7,788 nt of DNA from Candidatus Geohydrothermomicrobium daggyaiense (GCA_015711695.1 JACVIW010000106.1:1-7788), one strand, 5' to 3'; numbered from the stretch's first letter, positions 1 through 5,998 are shown. Numbers and translations: made by a program. The notes: a model not told the origin generated them from the letters alone.

Positions 1-1
1 A

Positions 2-982
2 AAAAGAAAACTTATTGACAGGCTCAGGTCAATAGAGGAAAGACTTCTCATCATCGTGAATCCGATGAGTAAAAAGGGCTCTGAGCTCGCTGGCAGGCTA
101 AGAAGCATGCTTCGAAGGGAGGGAATGAGCCCGGAAGAAACCTCCACCGATCTCCCTGACGACGCGGGTCAGACTGTCGAGTTCTGGTCAAAAAGATTTG
201 GCGGATCTCGTGTAATCATGGTTTTCGGGGGAGATGGAGCGCTGAATCAAGTTATTAATAACATAATGCTCTCTCGCGCGAGCAAAAACGTCGTTCTGGT
301 GCCAATACCAGCGGGAACCGCCAACGACTTCTGTCGCGCGCTCGGTCTTGAAAACGCTGAAAGTGCTCTTAACGCACTCGTTGAATTTAATCTTCGCCCT
401 GTTGATTTGATGAAGATAACCCTTGAAGGTCAAAAGAAAGGTGTCCGTTATTCGAGTAATGTGTTTGGAATCGGACTTGATGGAGATCTGGTTAGAAGAT
501 CGCTTAAGTATAAGAGATTTGGCGTACCAGGTTATTGGTATGCCTCCCTTAAGCGTGCCGCCGTCGTTATTTTCAGGGGACTTGAAACTTACCGGGTAAA
601 GTTAGAAGCAGGTGATTACAAGTATGACGGTCCTGTGATCGGCGTGATGTTCGCAAAGATTAGCACATATGGAAAAAGCTTTATGATAGCTCCTGGCGCG
701 CGCCCTGATGACGGGCGAATCTATATGACCGTCGTTAAGCCGATGAGCGGATTGAAGGCTTTCATTGCAACACTTCTTCTCCTTAGAGGTTTGCATACAA
801 AAGTATCAGGAGTAGATTTTGTCGTCTGTGAAAACGTGTCAGTCGAACTGCTCGAAAATGCGTTCGCGCAGGAAGACGGCGAATTGCTATTCTATCCCGG
901 CGGGACAAAATTCCAGATATCCATCGACAGGGGCGCCATCAATGTTCTTTCTCCGATCGAATGTTCAGCCAGCAAATCATGA
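2..982 (+). CDS. Diacylglycerol kinase-family lipid kinase (5'-partial)
   Basis: Likely a soluble, membrane-associated kinase that phosphorylates a lipid such as diacylglycerol with ATP (YegS/BmrU/DgkB family). A GTG at 56 opens a 308-residue frame, but the frame is open back to base 2 and reads RLLIIVNPMSKKGS, the usual first beta strand and NP motif of the family. No ATG, GTG or TTG lies in frame in bases 2-55, so the true start is upstream of the window. Numbered from the GTG, visible motifs are GGDG at 58-61 (nucleotide-binding loop), the PAGTANDF block at 85-92, NVFGIGLDGD at 135-144, a PDDG segment at 217-220, and EDGE at 273-276, the conserved C-terminal acidic motif. The loop reads GGDGALNQ where most relatives have GGDG-T/S-LNE. 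The stop overlaps the next gene by ATGA. Family assignment is firm; the actual lipid substrate cannot be read from sequence. Confidence 0.9.
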   Translation, partial: KRKLIDRLRSIEERLLIIVNPMSKKGSELAGRLRSMLRREGMSPEETSTDLPDDAGQTVEFWSKRFGGSRVIMVFGGDGALNQVINNIMLSRASKNVVLVPIPAGTANDFCRALGLENAESALNALVEFNLRPVDLMKITLEGQKKGVRYSSNVFGIGLDGDLVRRSLKYKRFGVPGYWYASLKRAAVVIFRGLETYRVKLEAGDYKYDGPVIGVMFAKISTYGKSFMIAPGARPDDGRIYMTVVKPMSGLKAFIATLLLLRGLHTKVSGVDFVVCENVSVELLENAFAQEDGELLFYPGGTKFQISIDRGAINVLSPIECSASKS

Positions 983-1698
983 ACCAACCCGCTTTAGAAA
1001 TACTTTTCGTATGTAAGGGCAACCTTTTTAGGAGCGTGCTCGCAGAAGTTGTTTTCAGGAAAACCGCTCAAAACCTTGGCAGCGTCATTCAGGAATGTTT
1101 TTCGATATCTTCTTGCGGAATCGACGCCAAAGCTTGCCGCGAAGCCCATCCCGACCTCCGCGCAGCGCTCACACACCTGGGGATTGAGGCACCGCTAAAA
1201 TCGCCACTAAAGCTATCTCACAGGCTTGTCGATAAAGCTGACCTCCTCATTGCAATGACTAGGCAGCAATCCTATCTGATCTCGAATCAATATGTCGGAC
1301 ATAGGGAAAAGTGCTTTTCTCTGCTTGAGATCAACGGCGCTATATGGACTTTGCTTGGTTGTCCTGATAAAGGGCTTTCAACAAGCGCAACGCCGTATGA
1401 ACTTTTCGATGGGTTGTTTCGTGAGAAACAAAAAACAATCCAGGCGATTCGAGCCGCAACTGACATTCTAAAATGCGCGCCCAGGGAAGAGATGTATCCG
1501 CTTGAAGGAATAAAAATAGGTGTGTTTGAACTCATGAGCAGGTTCTCCACGTGCTTCAATCAGATAAGCGCAATCCATGACCCGCTCTGCGGTCCAAGAG
1601 AAGAAGTCCTGGCGTGCGCGGAGAAAATCGAACAGGAGGTGAAGAAATTCCTTTTTGGGCTCGTAAAGTTCGCCCGGAGGGTTGTTGACAGGAGTTGA
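979..1698 (+). CDS. Low-molecular-weight protein tyrosine phosphatase-like protein, enlarged
   Basis: The start is ATG 979, which overlaps the stop of the lipid kinase as ATGA; an in-frame ATG at 961 exists but lies inside the kinase. No good Shine-Dalgarno is seen, so translational coupling is likely. The 239-residue product begins with a beta strand and the P-loop CKGNLFRS, keeping Cys12 and Arg18 of the C-x5-R signature. The block SSCGIDAKACREAHPDLRAA followed by LIAMTRQQ matches the LMW-PTP/arsenate reductase fold. A C-terminal HDPLCGPREEV segment with Asp201 resembles the general-acid DP motif and last helix of the family. Relatives are about 150 residues; here roughly 70 extra residues separate the AMTR strand from the DP motif. 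The second P-loop Cys is Phe and the usual Pro after RS is Val. It may act on phosphotyrosine, on a small phosphorylated molecule, or have lost activity. Its substrate is unknown. Confidence 0.75.
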   Translation: MNQPALEILFVCKGNLFRSVLAEVVFRKTAQNLGSVIQECFSISSCGIDAKACREAHPDLRAALTHLGIEAPLKSPLKLSHRLVDKADLLIAMTRQQSYLISNQYVGHREKCFSLLEINGAIWTLLGCPDKGLSTSATPYELFDGLFREKQKTIQAIRAATDILKCAPREEMYPLEGIKIGVFELMSRFSTCFNQISAIHDPLCGPREEVLACAEKIEQEVKKFLFGLVKFARRVVDRS

Positions 1699-1730
1699 AA
1701 AAAGCGGAAAAGAAACTTTCCCAGTTTTTC
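1698..1730. terminator. Weak bidirectional terminator between convergent genes
   Basis: In the 53-base gap between the phosphatase-like gene and rdgB, GGAAA (1706-1710) pairs with TTTCC (1717-1721) around a 6-base loop. On the minus strand the hairpin is followed by GC and six T (1703-1698), and on the plus strand by CAG and five T. The stem is short and AT-rich, but the T tracts on both sides and the convergent placement fit a shared terminator. Confidence 0.4.
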
Positions 1731-1751
1731 AGCAAACCAGGAGCATACAGT

Positions 1752-2360
1752 CTACTGCGAATTGGATTTCTCGCAAATCTCAGCGATGATCTCTTTCATT
1801 TTCCTCAACGCCTTTCCACGGTGGCTTATTCTGTTTTTTTCCGTCAGAGGAAGCTCCGCAAAGGTTTCTTCATACCCATCTGGCTTGAAAACCGGATCGT
1901 AACCGAAGCCTCCCTTACCCCTGCGCTCCGTGACTATCTCGCCTGTGCACTCCCCTCTGGCAATTCTTATGCCACCCTCTGGAAGCGCAAGCGCAATCAC
2001 GCATATGAATTTTGCTTTTCTCTTCTCCGGGGGTAGGCCCTCAAGCCTCTTGAGAAGTAAAGAAATATTCTTTTCCGGATCCTGCTCAGGACCCGCGAAA
2101 CGGGCTGATTTTACGCCGGGTTCACCGGAAAGTGCATCAACAAAGAGCCCGGAATCATCAGAAATCGCTGGACAACCATATCTTTCGCAAATGACCCGCG
2201 CTTTTCTTGCAGCATTATCCTCGAGAGTGTCCCCTGTTTCTTTAACATCTTCCCAGTCTGGGAACTCTTCGAAAGTCTTAAACGCTACACCAGTGGACGA
2301 TAGTTCCTCTTTTATTTCGCGAACTTTTCCGGCATTTTTTGAAGCGATTATTATCTCCAT
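1752..2360 (-). CDS. rdgB: XTP/dITP diphosphatase (RdgB/HAM1 family)
   Basis: Cytosolic house-cleaning pyrophosphatase that hydrolyses dITP, XTP and ITP to the monophosphate and PPi, keeping deaminated purines out of DNA and RNA. The 202-residue product has the usual family length. It shows the N-terminal substrate loop ASKNAGKVREI (6-16), the metal and catalytic segment ISDDSGL (66-72, acidic pair Asp68/Asp69), GFGYDPVF (151-158) and SHRGKAL (179-185), all in canonical order with no gaps. The start ATG 2360 gives the standard N-terminus MEIIIASKN; an AGAGGG lies about 13 bases upstream, somewhat far for a Shine-Dalgarno. It lies 55 bases downstream of rph on the same strand and is the last gene of the run, so it is probably co-transcribed with rph. 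Confidence 0.96.
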   Translation of the reverse strand: MEIIIASKNAGKVREIKEELSSTGVAFKTFEEFPDWEDVKETGDTLEDNAARKARVICERYGCPAISDDSGLFVDALSGEPGVKSARFAGPEQDPEKNISLLLKRLEGLPPEKRKAKFICVIALALPEGGIRIARGECTGEIVTERRGKGGFGYDPVFKPDGYEETFAELPLTEKNRISHRGKALRKMKEIIAEICEKSNSQ

Positions 2361-2415
2361 TCGATTACGTCATCCCTCTTTAACCGGAAAAACGCAGAAT
2401 GCTAAACCTAAAGGT

Positions 2416-3153
2416 TCATTTCGTCCCTGGACGGGGCTCGGATAGAACCGAACGCTGGATCTCAACAAGCCTGGATATTCCATTCAGCCCGAGTTCGACC
2501 ATGCTGTCGAGTTCCTCTCTAGACAGCGGTCTTCCCTCAGCGGTACCCTGAATTTCTATAATTCGCCCATCCCCTGTAGCGACTAAATTCATGTCCATTT
2601 CAGCGTTGAAGTCCTCTTCGAAACATAAATCAAGACAAGGAACACCGGAGATCATGCCAACGCTTACTGCAGCGAGGAAATCTTTGAGCGGCATTGCCTT
2701 GAGCTCTCCCTCCTCGATCAGGGTCTGGATGGCGTCCCTTAAGGCAACATAAGCGCCAGTAATTGCCGCGGTTCTGGTTCCGCCGTCAGCTTCAATAACG
2801 TCGCAGTCGATCCAGAAAGTCTTCTCCGGAAAAAGCGAAAGATCGGCGACAGCCCTTAATGATCTACCTATGAGGCGTTGAATCTCTACAGATCTCCCGT
2901 CTGACCTTCCGCTCAGCATCTCTCTCGGTTTTCTTGTGGGAGTGGCGCGTGGAAGCATGGAGTACTCGGCAGTTATCCAGCCGCCTCCTGTTCCCTTGCG
3001 GAAGCCCGGAACCCCTTCCTCGAATGAAGCAGTGCAGATAACCCGGGTCCTGCCCACTTCAATAAGCACAGAGCCCTCAGCGTGCGGGATGAAGTCCCTC
3101 ACAATTCTCACTTCTCTTAGCTCATCCGGTTTTCTTCCATCCGTTCTTATCAA
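2416..3153 (-). CDS. rph: Ribonuclease PH
   Basis: Phosphorolytic 3'-5' exoribonuclease that trims tRNA precursor 3' ends using inorganic phosphate; the family forms a hexameric ring. I chose TTG 3153 as start: it gives MIRTDGRKPDELR, the family's normal N-terminus, and sits 6 bases after AGGGAGAGG. The alternative GTG at 3189 adds 12 unusual residues. The resulting 245 residues match the family length. Seen in order: GTGGGWITAEYSMLPRAT (55-71), SGRSDGRSVEIQRLIGR (81-97) with the arginines of the active-site region, DCDVIEADGGTRTAAI (116-131) including the phosphate-binding arginine region, and DFNAEMDMNLV (181-191) with the conserved acidic residues. It lies between the MBL hydrolase (76-base gap) and rdgB. 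Confidence 0.97.
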   Translation of the reverse strand: MIRTDGRKPDELREVRIVRDFIPHAEGSVLIEVGRTRVICTASFEEGVPGFRKGTGGGWITAEYSMLPRATPTRKPREMLSGRSDGRSVEIQRLIGRSLRAVADLSLFPEKTFWIDCDVIEADGGTRTAAITGAYVALRDAIQTLIEEGELKAMPLKDFLAAVSVGMISGVPCLDLCFEEDFNAEMDMNLVATGDGRIIEIQGTAEGRPLSREELDSMVELGLNGISRLVEIQRSVLSEPRPGTK

Positions 3154-3159
3154 AATTAA

Positions 3160-3168
3160 CCTCTCCCT
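3160..3168 (-). promoter_or_regulatory. Ribosome binding site that fixes the rph TTG start
   Basis: On the minus strand AGGGAGAGG (3168-3160) lies 6 bases before TTG 3153. The upstream GTG at 3189 has no comparable purine run at a suitable distance. This supports the non-ATG start that restores the canonical RNase PH N-terminus. Confidence 0.75.
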
Positions 3169-3172
3169 AACC

Positions 3173-3207
3173 TTTAGAATCCTCCACACCCAGTAACGAA
3201 TTCTAAA
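3173..3207. repeat. Inverted repeat in the rph leader
   Basis: TTTAGAAT (3173-3180) is exactly complementary to ATTCTAAA (3200-3207) with a 19-base spacer. It lies in the 76-base gap between the MBL gene and rph, just upstream of the rph ribosome binding site. No T tract follows it, so it is not a convincing terminator. It could be a leader hairpin or chance in AT-rich DNA. Confidence 0.35.
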
Positions 3208-3229
3208 CAGAGTTATTCAGCAACAGAAT

Positions 3230-4126
3230 TCAGATCTCAATACGCATGCCTTCACGAGCAACTTCCACAATACCATCAAATTCTTTTTTTGCCTCCGCGG
3301 CAGCGACTTCCTCATCAAAAAGCGGCCATACATGAGTAATCAGAAGTTTTTTAACCCCGGCATTTGAGGCTATTTTACCAGCCTCCGCCGCAAAAAGATG
3401 CCCGCCACCCTTGTCTTTGACCTGGCGGGTAAAAGTCGCCTCACAGATAAAGAGATCCGCCCCCCGCGCAAGTGTCTCAAGGCTGTCGCAAACATCCGAA
3501 TCACCGCTGTAGGCAATAACCTTATCCTCAACCTCTATCCTGAATCCAAGCGTATCGAGCGGGTGATTCATTCTCGCTGGAAGTATATCAAAACTGGAAA
3601 GTATCACGGGGCCTGGGCCAACGTGCTGAATAGATTTATCGGCATACCCGGGAACCATTTTATCTACGAACATGTCCATCCCTGTTATTTTCAAGTCAAC
3701 CGCTTGATCCTGTTTTTCATCGCCAGCAAGCACACTTTCTCTATTCTCGATTGCCGCGCTCTCTTTCCACTCAATCCAGCGGAAAACTTTGAGAAAAGCT
3801 TCGCGGGCGCCGGGACTCAGTACTGGGCGGATGAAATCAAAAGCACCCAAAGGCGCGAGCACGGGGACTGGCTCAATTACAGCGGGGAAAAACCTTATGG
3901 CCGTGAACAAAGAGAATATGTCAACGTAATGGTCAGGGTGCATGTGAGAAAGAGCAATCGCGTTAACATCGAAAAAGTTTACGAAATTCTGAAGGTTGGA
4001 TAAAACCCCATTACCAATGTCAACAAGAAGGTTTGAACCCGCACACCTTATGAGATATCCGCTGCAAGCCCTTCCTTGCCGCGCGTATCCACCGCAGGTG
4101 CCAAGAACGTTAAGCTCAACGGACAT
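3230..4126 (-). CDS. Metallo-beta-lactamase-fold hydrolase (RNase Z / Rv1339-like)
   Basis: The 298-residue protein shows the RNase Z-like MBL metal ligands: HMHPDH at 61-66 (His61, His63, Asp65, His66), NHP with His188, SGDS with Asp209, GGH with His243 and ITHVWP with His265. Two Zn/Mn ions are therefore expected. Related proteins are phosphodiesterases acting on RNA or cyclic nucleotides; the positional counterpart in M. tuberculosis, Rv1339, is reported as a cAMP phosphodiesterase (from memory). Residues about 120-168 look like an insertion relative to ordinary members and are rich in charged residues. The start ATG 4126 is the only usable one, because an in-frame TGA lies 18 bases upstream. 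GGAGG sits only 2 bases before it and GAGGGGG about 10 bases before it. It lies between murI and rph, as in Actinomycetota. The substrate is uncertain. Confidence 0.88.
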   Translation of the reverse strand: MSVELNVLGTCGGYARQGRACSGYLIRCAGSNLLVDIGNGVLSNLQNFVNFFDVNAIALSHMHPDHYVDIFSLFTAIRFFPAVIEPVPVLAPLGAFDFIRPVLSPGAREAFLKVFRWIEWKESAAIENRESVLAGDEKQDQAVDLKITGMDMFVDKMVPGYADKSIQHVGPGPVILSSFDILPARMNHPLDTLGFRIEVEDKVIAYSGDSDVCDSLETLARGADLFICEATFTRQVKDKGGGHLFAAEAGKIASNAGVKKLLITHVWPLFDEEVAAAEAKKEFDGIVEVAREGMRIEI

Positions 4127-4307
4127 TACCTCCGCGCCCCCTCACCGAGCCCATCCATATAATCGAAACCAAGGGCCCAATCAAAATCCCTGAGAGAAGC
4201 CGAAGCCCGCGTAACCAATAGCGATCGTAATTGCCAGAAGGTATCCAGGAAAATATTACGCCTATTCCAGACACTCTTATAATGGGTCGCCCGGAGCAAA
4301 CATTCAC
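4116..4307 (-). CDS. Possible small ORF between murI and the MBL gene, unrecognised
   Basis: A 63-codon frame starts at GTG 4307, overlapping the murI stop as GTGA, and ends 11 bases inside the MBL gene. The peptide has one hydrophobic stretch (about residues 39-55) that could span a membrane, followed by a basic Gly/Arg tail. I recognise no family. There is no Shine-Dalgarno. A second minus-strand frame in the same DNA is open from about 4320 and stops with a TAA that overlaps the MBL start as TAATG. Its only start is a TTG at 4299, giving 57 residues. At most one frame is likely to be coding, and it is possible that neither is. Confidence 0.28.
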   Translation of the reverse strand: MNVCSGRPIIRVSGIGVIFSWIPSGNYDRYWLRGLRLLSGILIGPLVSIIWMGSVRGRGGNVR

Positions 4308-5158
4308 GCGCTTTGATTTTTCATCCGCCGAAAGTGCCTGATAATTTCACTGGCGTCATCATCAATTCGTACCTTAATGACATCCTTAACTTCAGGACCG
4401 AGGAAAATCCTTCCAAGCTCACAGCACTTCTCAGCGTCTCCTGTTGTAAGAAACAACAGATTTGAATTGTTTTCTGGCTTTCGCTTCCATCCAAGACAGT
4501 TAAGCACTTCCTCAACCTCTATGGCCGTTTCCTCTGCGCTTGATATAAGAGAGACACCGGGACCCACCACATCGGTTATGAGATCCTCTAAAAGCGGGTA
4601 ATGGGTACAACCCAGAATAAGAGTATCTATGCCCTCATCAACCATCGGCTCAAGGTAAAGCCTGGCGATTCTTTCTATTCGCGACCCGTGTGTCTCTTTG
4701 CGCTCGACAAAATCAACGAATTCCGGGCAAGCCTTTGCTATAAGAGTCACTTCCGAATCCATTTCCCTCATCACTTTCTCATATGCGCCGCTCTTTATAG
4801 TGCCGATCGTGCCGATAACGCCTACCCGCTTCGTTTTTGTGTTCTTAAGCGCCGCTCTAACACCCGGTCTTATCACCCCGATAATAGGAATGTCATATTC
4901 GCTCTGGGCAATATCAATTGCCGCAGCGGTAGCGGTGTTGCATGCGATAACTATTATCTTTACCCCGAAACGAAGGAGAAAATCTATGATTTCTAGCGCG
5001 AACTGCCTGACCTGCTCAAGTTCTCGCGGCCCATACGGCCCACGAGCGTCATCACCAAGATAAATTATGTCTTCCTGGGGGAGCATATCTATTATTGACC
5101 TTACCACGGTCAGACCCCCTACGCCGCTGTCAAAAACCCCGATCGCTTTGTCTTTCAT
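4304..5158 (-). CDS. murI: Glutamate racemase
   Basis: Cytosolic, cofactor-independent racemase that makes D-glutamate from L-glutamate for addition by MurD during peptidoglycan synthesis. The 284-residue protein is slightly longer than the family average. Both catalytic cysteines are present: Cys73 in IACNTAT (71-77) and Cys184 in LGCTHYPL (182-189). The first substrate loop is FDSGVGGL (9-16), followed by YLGDDARGPYG (33-43), where most relatives have GDTARVPYG. GVIRPG (94-99) and ACPEFVDFVE (143-152) complete the pattern. The start ATG 5158 gives the canonical N-terminus; GGTGA about 8 bases upstream is a modest ribosome binding site. It is the first gene after ssrA and probably heads the murI - MBL - rph - rdgB run. 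I could not find a convincing promoter upstream. Confidence 0.96.
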   Translation of the reverse strand: MKDKAIGVFDSGVGGLTVVRSIIDMLPQEDIIYLGDDARGPYGPRELEQVRQFALEIIDFLLRFGVKIIVIACNTATAAAIDIAQSEYDIPIIGVIRPGVRAALKNTKTKRVGVIGTIGTIKSGAYEKVMREMDSEVTLIAKACPEFVDFVERKETHGSRIERIARLYLEPMVDEGIDTLILGCTHYPLLEDLITDVVGPGVSLISSAEETAIEVEEVLNCLGWKRKPENNSNLLFLTTGDAEKCCELGRIFLGPEVKDVIKVRIDDDASEIIRHFRRMKNQSA

Positions 5159-5248
5159 ACAAGTTCACCATCAAGTCAAATAAAGCACTTCAGATTACGG
5201 TTCTACCAACAGTTTCCCTAACGATTGGATAATTTTAACAGATGATAG

Positions 5249-5276
5249 ATTCCCCAACCCGCATTCCCCAACCCGC
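5249..5276. repeat. Perfect 14-bp tandem direct repeat, two copies
   Basis: ATTCCCCAACCCGC occurs at 5249-5262 and immediately again at 5263-5276 with no mismatch. It lies about 90 bases upstream of murI in otherwise AT-rich DNA. It could be a slippage duplication or a paired protein-binding site. The minus-strand form is GC-rich with GGGTTGGGG. Confidence 0.85.
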
Positions 5277-5627
5277 GTCTAACTTATAAACGCAGACTCA
5301 CAAGGCCTAAATGGTTCAAAACTATGATAATATCCTTCCATATCTTGGTGTTCCACGATACCAGAGATTTCAACCGGTTAAGCCTTCCGTAAATCTTTTG
5401 GAAAAACATAAATCATCAATGAATCCTGCCCTTGAGCCTGTACCAATCATTATCCCGCTTTTTCACCGCGAGAAAGAAACGCGGATGATGCTCGATCAAC
5501 CGGAGGGCATAAGCTCGAGAGGCTTTCCTAATCGAAATTAAAAAACCATGAAGTTTTTGCGCAAGAATATGCTTCGTTCGATGGACATAGCAAAAACCAT
5601 AATAAACCGCCTTACTTTAATCCGGAG

Positions 5628-5648
5628 AAACAATCTGAGAGATTGTTT
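5628..5648 (-). terminator. Hairpin just downstream of ssrA, probable terminator
   Basis: AAACAATCT (5628-5636) and AGATTGTTT (5640-5648) form a perfect 9-bp stem with a 3-base loop. It begins 3 bases beyond the encoded CCA of the tmRNA. On the minus strand the 3' arm ends in GTTT followed by CTCC, so the T tract is short and part of it lies in the stem. Position strongly suggests an ssrA terminator; the U-run evidence is only moderate. Confidence 0.5.
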
Positions 5649-5651
5649 TAT

Positions 5652-5998
5652 TGGTGGAGGCGGCGGGAGTCGAACCCGCGTCCAGAGGAGCTTCCACGCG
5701 AGCTTCTACGGGCGTATCCCACGATTAAATTCTCGTTTCAGCTCGGCTCATGGGCAGCCTTACCGAAACCAGTTCCTCAAAATCTTCCCCCCGCCTCTCG
5801 AGGAACCAGAGATGCAGGGGTAATCCCACTACCGTCACCCAAACCGGAGCCGCGGGAATTCTCCGGTGGATGTGGCTGTCTTAAGCAGCCAGCGCCAGTT
5901 CAGATTCGGCGTTTGGTTTTTTCCAGCTTTTTTACGAGCAGCTGGAACTCGACCCGCACTCGCGTTTCTTTCACCCCTGTCGAAACCGGATCGCCCCC
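5652..5998 (-). ncRNA. ssrA: Transfer-messenger RNA (tmRNA), one-piece, 347 nt
   Basis: It rescues ribosomes stalled on mRNAs without stop codons by acting as alanyl-tRNA and then as mRNA for a degradation tag, together with SmpB. On the minus strand the 5' end GGGGGCG (5998-5992) pairs fully with CGCCTCC (5662-5656), followed by discriminator A and an encoded CCA (5654-5652). The third pair is G-U, the alanine identity element. The 5' part has the tmRNA hallmark GGTTTCGAC, and the T arm reads GCGGG-TTCGACT-CCCGC. Long helix P2 is visible, for example ACGCGAG (5965-5959) with CTCGCGT (5702-5696). Pseudoknot 1 has CGAG/CTCG interlocked with TTCCAGCT (5947-5940) and AGCTGGAA (5928-5921). The tag follows 10 bases later, then a GGCTG/CAGCC hairpin round its stop and further pseudoknot-like pairs such as CCGGAG/CTCCGG. 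It is not split or permuted. It lies downstream of smpB on the same strand. Confidence 0.97.
5881..5910 (-). other. tmRNA tag-peptide reading frame, AESELALAA-stop
   Basis: Within the tmRNA, GCC at 5910 through TAA at 5881 encodes AESELALAA. The resume codon is inferred from the spacing to pseudoknot 1 (10 bases), the A at position -4 and C at -1 (as in E. coli), an Ala resume codon, and the conserved LALAA end. The frame is also open upstream (Lys-Pro-Asn precede), so a resume point one codon earlier cannot be fully excluded. The tag is short, similar in length to that reported for Thermotoga. Confidence 0.82.

Larger units (their letters stand above)
5159..5651. other. Intergenic region between murI and ssrA, no firm gene
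   Basis: This 493-base AT-rich stretch should hold the murI promoter and the ssrA terminator. It contains a perfect 14-bp tandem repeat (5249-5276) and a hairpin (5628-5648). A plus-strand 76-codon frame (5311-5541) has AAGG before its ATG but resembles nothing I know. On the minus strand one frame is open from 5616 to 5287 except for two adjacent TGA codons (5418-5413). The part before the stops lacks an ATG or an early GTG/TTG start, and the part after contains an ATG at 5409. This could be a decayed gene or chance. I recognise no tRNA, integrase or insertion sequence here. Confidence 0.5.

Noticed and set aside
1695..2036. Plus-strand frame of 113 codons starting with a TTGA overlap with the phosphatase gene stop
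   Set aside because: It lies almost wholly antisense to the well-conserved rdgB, has no Shine-Dalgarno and no recognisable protein features.
1930..2445. Plus-strand 171-codon frame across rdgB and the end of rph
   Set aside because: Antisense shadow of rdgB; Ser/Pro-rich low-information translation with no motifs.
3398..4003. Plus-strand 201-codon frame
   Set aside because: Antisense to the MBL hydrolase, whose metal ligands all appear in the minus frame.
5311..5541. Plus-strand 76-codon frame with AAGG before its ATG in the murI-ssrA gap
   Set aside because: No recognisable domain, no convincing promoter, and a minus frame of similar openness covers the same DNA. It is described in the intergenic entry rather than called.
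5652..5730. tRNA gene suggested by the GGTTCGACTCC T arm and CCA
   Set aside because: There is no anticodon arm nearby; the 5' acceptor strand is about 340 bases away with tmRNA features between, so this is ssrA.
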